DNA of 64,000 nt from positions 108,750 through 172,749 of the forward strand of contig JASKMD010000026.1 in assembly GCA_030144725.1 (NCBI GenBank), given 5' to 3'. Positions within the stretch are counted from its first letter, which is position 1. Every line of letters begins with the position of its first letter. Below are positions 41,330 through 53,073 of the stretch, piece after piece. Under the pieces are notes generated by a model. That model did no database searches, was not told where the DNA came from, and saw only the letters and a list, made by a program, of their open reading frames with translations. The translations under genes were made by a program, and so were the position numbers. Origin of the DNA: Haematococcus lacustris (taxonomy: Eukaryota > Chlorophyta > Chlorophyceae > Chlamydomonadales > Haematococcaceae).

Positions 41330-44300
41330 GGCAGGTGCGGCGACATGCCCTGACAGGCGTGCTAGACAGTGGCTGGCCAACCAGACTGTGTTTGGCACCT
41401 CGACAGACAGAGAGGCAGACAGAGGGGCGGCTCCCAGGTGACCCCAGCCAGAGCCACATGCCTCTTCACCTCCCCTCCCCACCTCCTTAACCCCTCTCTC
41501 CCGCCCCCCATGCTCCTAGCTGTCCAACTTGTAATCACCCCTCCCCCTCCCCCCCCGCCCCCGGCCCCGCCGCCCCCGGCCCCTTCCTCACCTCCCCGGC
41601 ATACATCACTCCTGGCATGGAGTCCGCTGCAAGCTCTAAGCGGGGCAGGGCGCCCACCACGCTAAACACAAGGCGACGGTGCGGCGCAAAATGTTTCTGC
41701 TGCGCAGGCCTGCAGCGCCAGGCACCAGGCACACGGCCCCCTCTCCTCTTGACGCCCCGCCCCGCCCCGCCCCGCCCCGCCCCGCCCCGCCCCGCCCCGC
41801 CCCGCCCCGCCCCGCCCCGCCCCGCCCCGCCCCGCCCCGCCCCGCCCCGCCCCGCCCCGCCCCGCCCCGCCCCGCCCCGCCCCGCCCCGCCCCGCCCCGC
41901 CCCGCCCCGCCCCGCCCCGCCCCGCCCCGCCCCGCCCCGCCCCGCCCCGCCCCGCCCCGCCCCGCCCCGCCCCGCCCCGCCCCGCCCGCTCGCAAGGTCC
42001 TCCCCCCCTCCCTCCCTCCCGTCCCCCCCTGGCCTCCTCGCCTGCTGCCCTTCGGGTGCTTCCTGTGCCTGCCCCTTAGGTTGAAGGTCACACAGCCCTC
42101 CAGGCAGTCGGCCAGCAGCCAGGTGACGCCGGAGATGCGCAAGGTGCCGGGGACGCGGGGCGTCACACTCAGCATCTCACTCAGCACCTCCCCCGGGTGC
42201 AGGGTCAGGCTGACGTCCGCCACCTCCAGCTGTGGCCAGGGAGAATCAGGGGGGAGGAGGCAGGGGGGCCGGCAGGGGGGCTGGCAGGGGGGCTGGCAGG
42301 GAGGCAGGGGGGGAGGGGGGGGGGATGTGAGCAGCAGGGGCATTGGCCAGGGGCATTGCCGCATCATGCCTGGACTTGGCCACTAACCCGGCCCTCTTGA
42401 AATGAGCAGAACCGACTTTAGCCGCCCCCCTGGACCTTCCCCCCCCCCCGCACGCACCAGGGGGTGGTTGTGTCGGTTGGCTGTTGCAAGGCTTTTAGCC
42501 CCGGCTGCCAGGGGGTGGGGGTCGTGGGGGTCTACAGGTAGGCCAGGCAGGGGCCCTGCTGCCTGCTGCTCTGCACCCCCCGTGACAGGATGTGGCATTT
42601 CCGCTGAAGCAGGCAGCCCTGCCTGCAGAACAAGCAAGCCTGGCAGCAAAGTGTGACTGGCAGCGAGTCACACTTAAAGGCACACGATTTAGAGCACACC
42701 AGCCGGAGACTAACTTGAGGCGGAATCGAATGTAGAGGAGGTGGGGCGTGTGTGCGCTGCAGTGAAGCGATGCTCTGCGCATCTCGTCAGTCACACAAAC
42801 AGTACTGCGCCACTGACCTGGGGTGTGAACTCACACATCAGTCGTACCGCGCTGACCCGCAATTTGACCGCCAGCGGGTTCCGAAACTGCACGCGAACGC
42901 TGACCGGCTCGCCAACCACCACTGCGTTGAACTCCTCGTGCTCCGTGGTCTCTTGCTTAACCGGGGCAGCTGCCGCGTCGAGCCAATTGCTGCTGCCGTT
43001 GCCGGTGTCACCGCTGCAAGTGCAGCATTGTCACGCCGGCAGAGCGCCACCACACTTCCTAGGTTGGCCAAGCTCACGGCGAGGTGCGCGTGTGAAATGT
43101 GCGGGGCCACCTAGAATGAGTGACGGGTGTGACACAAGGTGACCAAGCTGGCAGACGGGCGGAAGAGCTCTCTCTCAAGCCCACCCTCAGCCTTGGACCC
43201 CACCCTCAGCCTTGACTTACACCCTTAGCCCTGCCCCCCACCCTTAGCATCTCAGCCAAGTCTAACCCCTCCCCTGTACAGTGCCTACGGCTGCAGCTCC
43301 CGGCCCTGCACCTACCAGCAGCACGCCTCAAGCTGCAGCCACACCCCCGGTGGCACCTGGTGCGCTGCAGCGTTGCCCGCACAGCCGCTGTCTGAGAACA
43401 CCACGCTGGCCTCCTGGCCGTTCACTAGGGGCAGCTGCAGGCCTGGCACGGCAAAAGGGGTGCCCGGGGGCACCTCCTGCACTGCCGCACAGCACCAACA
43501 GCAGCAGCCACAGATCAGACGGGTAGTGGGTCAGAGTTTCATAAATGGCAGAGCCATGTATGTTACATAAAGGGCAAAAGCACAGCAGAAGAAGAAAAAA
43601 ATTAATTGCCTCAGTATTCAAAACAGACAGCAGGTCAAAGTTTTATAGGGCGATAGGTAAGAACAGCAGCAACAGAGTGTAGAGCTAAGTCTGGGCTCAG
43701 TGAAGTCCAGCGACGTGGTGATGGTCGATTGCCTGTGAGGAGGAGGGTGCAGGTATGTCTTGCTCCCGCACTTACTGCACTGCTGGCAACACCCATGAGT
43801 CAGGCAGGGCCTGAGAGGGCATCAGAGGGCCCCAGACAGCCCCTTGCAAACTGAAGCTCTGCTTGCCCTCCACCCTGCTCCCCCATCCGCCCATAACCCC
43901 CTGCCTGATGGCAACACCCCCAACGCTCATTGCTATCTGCACCAGGACCCCCTCCCTCCCCCCTCCCTCACTCTCCCACCACCTCCCTCCCCCCTCCCTC
44001 CCCCCTCCCTCACCCCCCCACCACTTCCCTCCCCCCTCCCTCACCCCCCTACCACCTCCCACCCCCCTCCCTCACCCCCCCACCACCTCCCCACCACCTT
44101 CATCATCCACACCTGGGACCCTGCCCCACCCCCAGCCTCCCCCCTCAGCTCCCTCCTCTGCCCCCTGCTGCCGCCCCTTCCTCCCCCCATGCCCTCTGGG
44201 TCCCTTCACCTTGGCGGCCACCTTCCGGGCAGCTTCCAGGAACTGGCTGAGGTAGTGGGCCTGAGTGGCCGCTGGTCTGCCTGCGCTGCAGTCCTGCAGC

Positions 44301-45865
44301 AGAGCCAGGAAGTGGAGGGCTGCCTGGCCGTCCTCCCCTGACTCGCGGCTCTGCTTGCCCAGTATGTCGTTCAGGTGCTCCTCTATGGCCCGCCACCTGC
44401 GCCCCTGGTAGCTGCCTAGAACCTGCCTGGAGGCAGGCAGCGGGAGGGGCCAACAGCCGGGCTGTCAGGCAGGGAGGCGCAGCCAGGGGCCAAGCAGTGC
44501 GCAGGCAGGGGTCAGGAGGTGGGACCGGCAGGGGTGGGTGTGGAGGAGACAAGCGTGCCGGTGAGCGGGCAGGCGGGCAGGTGGTTGGTTGGTTGGGCGG
44601 TTGCATGGTCAGGGGGGATAGGGTGCGGCGAGCAAGCAAGCAAGGGTGGTGAGGTGGGGAAGGAGGTGGGAGGCAGGCAAACAAGAGGAGCACAGCATCA
44701 GGCACGGTGCACAAAGCCATACATACATACATACATAGATTGCTTGGCCCTGACCTGACCAGCCCTGACCTGACCAGCCGTGGCCTGCTGACCTGTATGC
44801 CTGGATGGCCAGCCGCTTCTGTCCTGCAGCATGGTACCTCAGGCCCGCCAGCACCATCTGGAACGCAAACTTGCGCTGGCTGGGCAGCAGGGGGTACAGC
44901 AGGCAGTATGCAGACTGCTCCAGCAGCAGGGCGGCGCGCGCGTTCTCCTCCTGCCGGGGTGAGACAGCAGCCACAGGGGGAGCTGCCCAGCAGCTGGGGC
45001 TGCTTGCTGCTGGCTGAGCTGCTGGGCTGCTGCTGTGACTCTGCCGGCGGTGACTCTGGTGGCAACACACTAGCTTGAACATAAGATATACTGTGTTATA
45101 CACATATCACACTAGTGTAGTTGGGCAATGGTGGCGGATGTGGGGGTAGGCGGCCTCAGGGGTTGATCAACAGGCAGTGGCCAACAGCAGCAGAGGTGCG
45201 GCCAGTGGACTGGGGGCAGGGGCAGGGGCCGGGGCAGGGGCAGGGACCGGGGCCGGGGCCGGGGTCGGGGCCGGGGCCGGGGCCGGGGCACGCTAGATAA
45301 TGGTTTGCGAGATTATGCAGAGCGGGCAGCAGGAGGCATAGCAGCAGGAGGAGCAGGATAAGCAGCAGCCACAGGAGCAGGGGGACGGGCAGCGGCAGCC
45401 GCAGCAAGGGGAGTGATGGCGTCAAGAGCGCAGCCAGGAAGGGCTAAGCAGCCACACCTCAAAGTGGGCCCTCATGAGGATGACGCTGGCGGGCAGGAAG
45501 CGCGCTGCAGCCTGCAGGTAGGTGGCGCTGATCAGGGCGGCGCGGGAGGCCAGCATGCGGGCAGGCTTGCCAGGCAGCTTGGCGTAGTGCTCGTACGCCC
45601 GCTGGAAGTACTTCTGGGGGTCGTTGTCATCTGGGCTCATCAACACGCACAGCCCCAGCATCTCCTGCCAGGGGCAAGCAGCAAGAGGGGCAGGTGCAGC
45701 AGGAGCTGTGGCAGCAGCAGCAGCAGCAGCGGCAGCAGGAGCAGCAGCAGCAGGGGTGGATGCAGATGAGGCTGCAAGAGGTGGTTGTGCAGCAAGGTAG
45801 TAGCTGTAGGCCGGGCTCAGATTGCCCTACCAATGTTAGCAGCATGCACTGCTTTGCTGCTGTAG

Positions 45866-45939
<74 letters not shown>

Positions 45940-48900
45940 CTACACCTAGAGCCTTGCTGATCAGCAAATGACGTCATGCTGCTCAGCACCAGCAAGCGTG
46001 TGGTGCAAGCTTGGTCAGCAGCAGGGCAGTAGCAGGTGGAGGAGATCCTGGCATTGGAGGCTGGACCAGCCACCCACCTCCACGCCAGCGTACCAGCGAC
46101 TGTTGCTTGCAGCCAGGTAGTCCTGGGCAGCCAGGCGGTACCTGCAACCCACTAGCACCACCACCTTCACCTTCTTCACCAGCACCACCACCTTCACCAC
46201 ACCACCAGCACCCATGACTGCTGTACTGCCATAAGATCCCACCAGTCTTCACTGGACATTTAGGTGTGTATCATCAGATGGGACAGATAATCAGACAGGA
46301 CGGGTAGATACAGGGCCACATCAGCCTGTGGGCTTCAGGCAGGTTGGACATAAAGGGGTGGACATCAGGGGCTGGACATCATCAGCCTGAAGTTCAGGCC
46401 CTGCTGGATGCCATGCTGCACGTTTTTGGCAGGGGGTGGCCACCCCAGGCGCTGAGGCTCTTAGCCTGCACCAGTTAGGCATAGCCAGTCCTCTTGCGCC
46501 AGGCAATGGGTGGACGATTTGCTGGGTGTGCTTGCACTGCGCACTGCTCATGATCGGTTGCTGTAACACCCCCCTATTCTCAGCCCCACCCTGCCAGCTC
46601 CCTGCCCCTCCCTGCCCCTCTTATCCTGCCCTGCCCTGCCCTGCCCTGCCCTGCCCTGCCCTGCCCTGCCCTGCCCTGCCCTGCCCTGCCCTGCCCTGCC
46701 CTGCCCTGCCCTGCCCTGCCCTGCCCCTGCCCCTGCCCTGCCCGCTGCCTTGCTTGCCTGCCCCTGCCCCTGCCCCTATCCTCTGTTCCCCAACCCCCCT
46801 CCATCCCAGCTCACGTGGCTGCCGCAAAGTCGTAAGCCCGCAGCATGAAGGCGAGGTCTGCCAGCTGGCGCAGCTGACCCTCCGTGGAGTGCCAGGGGTA
46901 GGGCCTGGGTGGAGGGCGACAAGCACAGCCATGGCAAGTGGGCGGCCAGGGGGTGAGGCGGCCAGGGGTAAGGGGGCAGGGGGCGGGCGCAAGGGGGCAG
47001 GTGCCAGGGGTGAGGGCAAGGAGGTATGGGGCGCTGAGGGTGAGGCAGCCAGGGGGTATGGGGCAGCTAGGGGCAGGACACCCAACAAACAGGGGCAAGG
47101 AGGTATGGGGCGCTGAGGGCTGCCCTGGCCACTCCCCCTACCCCCATGACCACCACCAGGAGACGGCCACCATGACCACGGCGGCCCTCAGGCTGTCAGG
47201 CCATGACAACCAGGGCAGCAGCGCCTCATTCCTGGCCCGGCCCTACAACCTCAAGCAACTGCGGCTGGGCCTACAACTGCGGCTGGGCACCATCACAGCC
47301 CTCCTTCAGCTGTCAGGCTCAGGCCCAGGCTGAGCTCATACTAGGCCAAGGGCCTCTGCACATCCTGCTGCTGCTGCTGCTGCTGCTGTTGGACAAGGTT
47401 GTGTCAAGGCAAGTGATGCTCCCTGACAATCTCTACTCCTCCTCCTCCTCCTCCTCCTACCCCTACACCCAGCACCAGGCCAGCCTAGCGCCACCACATA
47501 CCCCTCCACCCCAGCCCCCCTCACCTGCCCCCTCCCCACCGCCCTGCCCTGCCCGGCCCCGCCCCACCTCACCCACTTGTCAGTAGAGGTCTCCTCCGCC
47601 GCCCCCTTCCAGAAGCGGGTGAGTCGGTTGCGCAGCCCCCTCCGCGTGGCTGTGATGCCCGCGTTCAGCCTGGCCAGCCTGTCCTCCAGCCGGGGCAGCA
47701 GCATGCGCGCAAGCACCCGCAGGGCTGACGCCACTGCCTCCAGGTCCCTCCCTGCCAGCAGAGCCCCCAGGCCCTGGGCAGGGGGCGGGGGCCGGCTGGG
47801 TGGCTCCCCCGCCCCCCCACCAGGCAGGCAGGCGCCCTGGAGCTTGCGGAACAGGTCAGGGGGTGCGCCCTGGCTGCTGGCGTCGCCCAGGCCGGTGTTG
47901 AGCTTCAGCAGGGCGGCGCTGCCCTCGCCGTACGCCTTGCGCACCGCAGCCAGGGCCTCCGCAGCCCTGGCCAGTGGGCAGCATGGGGTGCGCCATGCAG
48001 GAGGGTGCTGGGAGGGGGGCAAGGGAGGGGGAGGCAAGGGGAGGGGCCTTGGCCGCCTTGGCCCCGCTTGAGTGAGGGTGTTGGGTGCTGAGAGGGTGCT
48101 GGGAGGGGGGCAAGGGAGGGGGAGGCAAGGGGAGGGGCCTTGGCCGCCTTGGCCCCGCTTGAGTGAGGGTGTTGGGTGCTGAGAGGGTGCTGGGAGGGGG
48201 GCAGGGGAGGGGGGCAGGGGAGGGGGGCAGGGGAGGGAGGGGAGGCAAGGGGAGGGGGTCGCGGTGGCTGCCTCAGCCACCGCTTGCGTGAGGGTGTTGT
48301 TGTGCGTCACCCGGACCCTTCATCACTGGGGGCACCAGAGCCTGCCCCTGCCAAGCACATCCTGCAGTGGCGCCCTCCCGGGCCCTAGCCCTGCCGCCCT
48401 CACCTGGTCAGCAGCTTGGGTGCAGGCTGCTACCCCCTGGCCCACCCGGCACTGTGAGTGCTGCTGCGCCTCACCAGCCAGCCAAGCCAGCCAAGCTCCC
48501 CCAGCCTGCCCCAGCCCTCCTCCCATACCCCACCTGCGGTCCTCCACCAGGCCCGAGGATGCGTCCTGGAGCAGCAGCACGAACTTTGGGAAGTCCGGGT
48601 CCTTGACTGGTTGCATGACCTGGACCCAGGGGGAGGGTGAGAGAGGGATGAATGAGGGGGAGGAAATGGGGGTTGGGAGGGGGTGGCAGGAGGGGGGGAG
48701 TGGGGAGGTTGCCAGGGGGAAGAAAGGGGAGGGGAGGGGTGGGGTGGGGTGGGGTGGCTGGGGGGGTGGAAAGGTGGGTGGGAGGGGGGTGCCTTATTGG
48801 AGGGTGGCTGGGGGGGAGGAGTGAGATGGGAGGAGTGGGATGGCTTGGCCTATTGGGGTTGGCCCATGCGGTGGCTTGTCCATGCCTGGCCTGGTGCCAT

Positions 48901-51276
48901 GGGGTGAGAGGCAGGGGCTGGATGGTGCACGTGTCCATGCCATCATCACGACCTCCCACATCTTTCTCATGGATGTGTGGCACTACACCTCACACCTCAC
49001 ACCTGGAGCCGTGCCAGCTGACATTGTACAACACATGAGGTGAGGGGAGCAGTGGCACGAGATGGCAGGTGGGCAGGCAGGGCTGCGTGACCCTGCCCTG
49101 CCTGTTCCTCTGCCACGGCTCAGCTCAGTCTGTCTGCCTGCCTCCTGCCTGCCTCCTGCCTAGGCCCTGCTGCCTGCTGCCGCCCCAGGGGCCTGTCCAG
49201 CTTGTCTAGCCTGCCCACTGCCACCCACCCACCTCCTGCTGCATCAGCGGCGGAACAGCCATCTGTGCCAGCAGCGCGTTGATGTGCAGCACCGGGCTGC
49301 TGGCATCAGCCGGGATGACCAGCAGTGCTGCAAGGGCACGGCACAGGCACGCAGGCAGCATGCTGCACCAGGCCCATGCGCATGGTATGCATGGCAGGAC
49401 AGGGCAGGTGAAGTGCATGGATAGAGCTTATGGGCGATGGGGTCCAGTGGAAGATGCAGTGTGAGGTTGTATAGGCTGCAGGTGTGAGAAAGGGTGAGGT
49501 GCGATGGAAGTGCCCGGGTGGTGGCGGCACATAGGGCCTGGTCTGGTGGTCTGGCTGGGGCTGGGGCTGTGACCTGGATGGCTGGATGGCTGGATGGCTG
49601 GACAGTGAGTGGACAGCTAGGAGGCCTGGCCTAGCCCATAGGCCCTCAAAGGCCTGACCCATCACACACCAACAACCCCAGGTCTAGCTAGGCTGGTCAT
49701 CTGGTTGGCTACTCGGCTGATGAAGCTGACCTGGCTGGTCACACTCGTCACACCGGTCAGGCTGACCTGGCTGGTCATGCTTGCCCGGTGCTGGTCAGCT
49801 GTAGCTGAAGCCACTGAGGCCAGTGCGGCTGCAGCTGCACTGAAGCCATGCAGGGCACCTGGCCTGGACTCCACGGGGCAACGGGCCGGGCTCTAACACC
49901 TCAGCCGCCATCCCCCAGGCAGCTGCAGCTAGCAAGAGCCCGGAGCCTGAGTGCAGCCACTTGGCCGAGACCAACCAGGACCTCACCTTGGGCTAGGGCT
50001 AGGGCTAGGGCTAGGGCTAGGGCTAGGGCTAGGGCTAGGGCTAGGGTTGGAAATAGGGTTAAGGTCAAGGGTAGGGCTAGGGTTAGGGTTGTACGGGGCT
50101 AAAGCTGTATGGGGTCAATGTAAGGGTCCGCCCCTGTATGCCCATGTCTTACTCCCGCTTGTTCATGGGCGCCCGGCTGCAGCCAGCAGCCCTGGCAACC
50201 CCTATCTGCCCCCCACCTGCCACCTGCCAGGGTTCAGCCAGCCCGCACCTGCCACTGGGTAGTCCACGGCCTCGTGCTCGCCCCATGCAAGCAAGCGCAT
50301 GAGCTCTTGCTGGTAGGTCACTGACCAAGGTGTGAGCTCCGACACCGGCACGGCAGGGGCTGCGGCAAGGAAGGGAGGCGGCTGCTGCTAAGTGCTTTGG
50401 ACACAGCAGATCCTCATGCAGCCAGCATCTGCCGGGCAACCAGCTGGGCAGTCGCCTGGGTAGCTCACTGTGCTGTAGGTTGGGCTGCAAGCTGGGCTGT
50501 CAGCTGGGCTGCCAGCTGGCAGGAGCGCCCACCTTTGCCTGTCTCCAGACAGGATTTGAGCTGGGCTGCTCCATTGCCGCCCGCATGCTGTTGGGCTGCC
50601 AGCTGCAGCACACGTTGCAGCTGCTGGTCGCAAGCCTGAGGCCAGCGGGACAGCAGGGCGGGGCGCAGGGTAGGCACAGGCTGACAAGCAACTGGCAGCC
50701 TGGCCACCCTCCCTAACAGAAGCTGCTGGTGCCAGGGCAGCAAGGGGATACATCCCTCCTATTCTTCTCCCTTCATGCCTGCCCGCTGGTGAGGGCGTGG
50801 CCCTGTCTGATATCTAAGCAACTGGCTGGCGATGCCCTGTCTTGCTGCGCCACCTCAGGCATCTCAGGCCATCTGAGGGCCCTGATCTTAGCTTTGCGGG
50901 TTTGCATAAGAAGACCCCAAGGCCTGCCTGCCTGCCTGCCTGCCTGGTGGGCCTACTTCAGCTGAGGGCTGGAACATTGTACTGGCGTGGTAGAAGCGCA
51001 GCTTGATGTCTTGCAGCTTAATGGTTGTGTCGTTGACTCGGATGCTAGCTGCAGGTGTAAGTGACACGCCAAAGGTGAGGCCACCAGCTGGGCAACCAGG
51101 GCAAGAGGGCTGAGGGCGATTTTACCCTCAAGCCGTGATATGTGGCCCAATGGCCGCAAGATGTCTACAATTGATAGTCCGTTCGTGCTGTGACACATCG
51201 CATCGATTGCCGGGGTAGTAGCGACCAGCACGACGGGCGTGAAGCGCTCCCTAACCCAGCTTTTGATTGCATCCAT
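37114..51276 (-). CDS. TRAPPC8/Trs85-like TRAPP complex subunit, about 23 exons
   Basis: TRAPPC8 (Trs85) is a subunit of the TRAPP III vesicle-tethering complex in Golgi traffic and autophagy. The start ATG is 51276-51274. Firm early exons: 51276-51126 (FTPVVLVATTPAIDAM, LSIVDILRPLG), 51048-50957 (IKLQDIKLRFYHASTMFQPS), 50359-50249 (ELTPWSVTYQQELMRLLAWG), 49327-49233, 48619-48534, 47966-47577 (ITATRRGLRNRLTRFWKG) and about 46906-46815 (LADLAFMLRAYDFAAA). Later blocks lie near 46144-46085, 45667-45456, 44960-44790, 44430-44205, 43490-43310, 43014-42816 (VVVGEPVSVRVQFRNPLAVK), 42230-42080, 41700-41600, 41200-41080, 40600-40410, 39590-39440, 39070-38600, 38555-38208, 37950-37650 and 37338-37114 (AVFWPGTYAVAGCYVHYTI). 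The order matches the family: N-terminal region, helical TPR-like middle, beta-rich C-terminal. The exon near 50640-50530 and most later borders are approximate. Confidence 0.85.
38011..38206. repeat. (CCCCG)n microsatellite in a TRAPPC8 intron
   Basis: About 195 bp, nearly 39 perfect pentamers. The gene is on the minus strand, so its transcript carries (CGGGG)n beside the exon ending at 38208. Confidence 0.97.
39797..40408. repeat. (CCCCTG)n microsatellite, ~610 bp
   Basis: About 100 hexamers with a few CCGCTG and CCCCAG variants and one pentamer slip near 39840. It lies in a TRAPPC8 intron. It produces very long open frames (PAPAPA, PLPLPL, GQGQ) on both strands that are artefacts of the period. 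Confidence 0.97.
40964..41043. repeat. (CCCTG)n microsatellite
   Basis: About 16 pentamers in a TRAPPC8 intron. The same repeat occurs again at 46627-46735. Confidence 0.95.
41282..41327. repeat. (CAG)n triplet repeat
   Basis: About 15 CAG triplets, intronic to the TRAPPC8-like gene. Confidence 0.95.
41754..41987. repeat. (CCCCG)n microsatellite, second array
   Basis: About 235 bp, roughly 47 pentamers, in the intron between the exon blocks near 42080 and 41700. Same repeat as at 38011-38206. Confidence 0.97.
45866..45940. repeat. (CAT)n(CAG)n compound triplet repeat
   Basis: About ten CAT triplets followed by about fourteen CAG triplets, in a TRAPPC8 intron. Confidence 0.95.
46627..46735. 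repeat. (CCCTG)n microsatellite, second array
   Basis: About 22 pentamers. The flank GCCCGCTGCCTTGCTTGCCTG also follows the array at 40964-41043, so the two introns share a duplicated segment, not just the same motif. Confidence 0.9.
48006..48255. repeat. 91-bp minisatellite in a TRAPPC8 intron
   Basis: A unit of about 91 bp containing GGAGGGGGGCAAGGGAGGGG and CCTTGGCCGCCTTGG occurs at 48010 and 48101, with a degenerate third unit from 48191. Confidence 0.8.
49990..50093 (+). repeat. Interstitial telomere-like (GGGCTA)n tract
   Basis: About nine to ten hexamers of GGGCTA, then degenerate AGGGTT/AGGGTTA words to 50093. It lies in the TRAPPC8 intron between the exons at 50249 and 49327. It resembles, but is not identical to, the TTTTAGGG or TTAGGG telomere repeats of green algae. 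Confidence 0.8.
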
Positions 51277-51530
51277 CCCTACGAGAGGGCCTCCTTCGCC
51301 AAGTACTGCCTCGATGGCTATTGAAGTTCAATGGCGCAAAAACATCTAAGTTTGATGAACATGTACAATGCAGTTGAATGCCATCCTTGACACCGTATGA
51401 TTACGAGTACATGGCCAGGCAGTCATGGCTCAATTTCATGCACATGACTTCCAGACCTCGCAAACAACACTTGACAACGCATGGTGTTTTCCAGTCTCTC
51501 TAAACTGATTGCTTGTAGAGCACGTCCTTC
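51277..51530. promoter_or_regulatory. Upstream region of the TRAPPC8-like gene
   Basis: The 250 bases immediately upstream of the start codon (minus strand) contain no other gene and presumably hold its promoter and 5' UTR. No TATA box or other motif stands out, so this is positional inference only. Confidence 0.3.
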
Positions 51531-51533
51531 CTA

Positions 51534-51800
51534 CTACCAGAGCCTCATCAGTGGTCCTTCAATGCCACCGCGTGGTCCCCCATGGGGCCGCGGGTCACGT
51601 GCCATGATCCGCGCATCCTGCCACCGCCGTCTCCGGTGTTGGTCCTCTTGCTGGCGGTCCCGCGCAAGCTGCACCAGGGTTACATTCTCTATTAGGTGGT
51701 TCAAGCACTGCATCCGCTTGTCCAGCCGGTTGATATCCCGCCGCAGCCGTCGCACCTGCTGGTCCAGGCTGGCCTCAGCGTCTGGGATGTCGACTCACTG
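51534..51800 (-). pseudogene. Coiled-coil coding-like fragment
   Basis: A minus-strand frame reads EASLDQQVRRLRRDINRLDK followed by RMQCLNHLIENVTLVQLARD and RQQEDQHRRRRW, a strongly charged coiled coil, with a stop before 51534. In the same frame just upstream there is a stop (near 51797). It may belong to the Fanzor-like remnant to its right or be a separate decayed ORF. Confidence 0.35.
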
Positions 51801-51863
51801 CCTGCGCTCAGTGTCCAGGTTGGGCAGCCGCGGTCAGCCACTTCAACGAAACAGCTCCCGCGG

Positions 51864-52425
51864 TCAGTACCAGCTGGCCAGGCACCGCCGGATGTCCAAC
51901 GCCTGCAGCCATAGACACAAAGGGCAGGCGCGATGTCCTCCGTTAAGGTAAGAGCACCATCCGTGGACCTGACACTGCCGCACTGCCTCCGTCTTGGCTG
52001 GTGGTGTGGGCTGGGTGGACGCCGCCCAGTGGATACTGTGGATGCTCACCGCGTTCACGTAGCGGTCAGTGAGCTTGATTGATCCGTCGAGGGTGGAGCA
52101 AGAACCCATCAAGCCGCGAACTTGCTTGTGTGTAGCGCCACTGCGCACCGACCGCAGCCACCCGTCGCACTCCTCAAAGGTGCTTTGCGCGCAATTGCCG
52201 GCGCCGACCCCGCTGGTCCGGAACTCATCCACCAGCACCATCTCGAACTCGCACATGCAGTACCGCAGGAGCTTGGATGTGGGCGCTACGGTTGGCCCCG
52301 GCGACCAGGCGCCCATAGGCCATGACCAGTTTCGAGCAAGTGGGGCAGTACTGTCCAGCACAGCTGAGCGGTAGGCGAGGTGGTCACCCCTCCCATTGAA
52401 CCACCAACCCCCCTAACGATAAGGG
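51864..52425 (-). pseudogene. Fanzor (eukaryotic TnpB homologue) C-terminal fragment, decayed
   Basis: Fanzors are RNA-guided nucleases of the TnpB/Cas12 lineage carried by eukaryotic transposons and viruses. The minus-strand frame from about 52409 reads WWFNGRGDHLAYRSAVLDST, then VAPTSKLL, FEMVLVDEFRTS (the Glu of DEFRTS would be a RuvC catalytic acid), a spacer, and RGLMGSCSTLDGSIKLTDRY followed by VNA, where DRYVNA corresponds to the third RuvC acid motif (family DRDxNA). An in-frame stop (near 52416) precedes WWFNG and the canonical Cys4 zinc ribbon is not apparent. The N-terminal two thirds are missing. The assignment is from remembered motifs only; the DEFRTS plus DRxxNA pair at the right spacing is the argument. 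Confidence 0.5.
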
Positions 52426-52479
52426 ACAACGGCTTTTCCGGACTCATTTCTGCACGGATTTACACGCGGATTGAAGCGT

Positions 52480-53060
52480 CGGAATGCGGCCGCGCTGAGC
52501 CACACGCTGAGCTGGTCGGGAATGTTGCCGGGTATCCGACCCTACCGAGCCTGCGGACTTGATGTACGTTGACCCAGTACCAATGAGCCCCTGTTTAACG
52601 CGATGGATAGTGCGCGATGTGCGAGGAGCCCGACCTCATGTCCAACATAATAACCCACATGCGCTGGCTCTGAGGCGACGAAACTAGGCTCAGGGGCTCT
52701 GAAACTAGGAGGAGACCACGGCATGAGCATAGCAGGGGCAACTGCATCATTCACTTGCTAATTAAGCTCCATAAAGGTGGACTAAACCTCCCCCATGCTG
52801 CCCACTCTGCTGATGCCCGTCTGACAACCATGCAACTCATTGCAACTCTCCAGCCTTGCGTCACTGGTTAGGGAAGTCACTGTGAACCCCCTGCCAAAGT
52901 CTCAACTCTTCCCAAGATTTCCCAAGAGGGGTTTTAGAAGATGGCGTGTGCACATGTCTGCAGCATGCCGACACCCAAACATCACCCCTACAAACGGCAG
53001 GGGGGCCAGGCTTCCAGCTGTGCGTGTTGTGTGAGGTCTACGCCAGCTGCCAGCACTGGC
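52480..53060. other. Spacer between the two inverted Fanzor-like pieces
   Basis: No coding region recognised. Mixed composition, with a tandem pair of GAAACTAGG words near 52680-52710. Confidence 0.4.
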
Positions 53061-53073
53061 TGGGTGGAGATTC

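Noticed and set aside
39598..41490. Very long ORFs across the (CCCCTG)n tract (PAPAPA, PLPLPL, GQGQGQ proteins on both strands)
   Set aside because: They arise because a hexamer repeat contains no stop in any frame. They overlap clear TRAPPC8 exons on the minus strand and have no conserved sequence.
42838..43110. Minus-strand frame MAPHISHAHLAVSLANLG as a TRAPPC8 exon
   Set aside because: From 43014 the alternative frame (GDTGNGSSNWLD...VVVGEPVSVRVQFRNP) matches the family and is preceded by a good CAG acceptor. The longer frame ends in unrelated residues.
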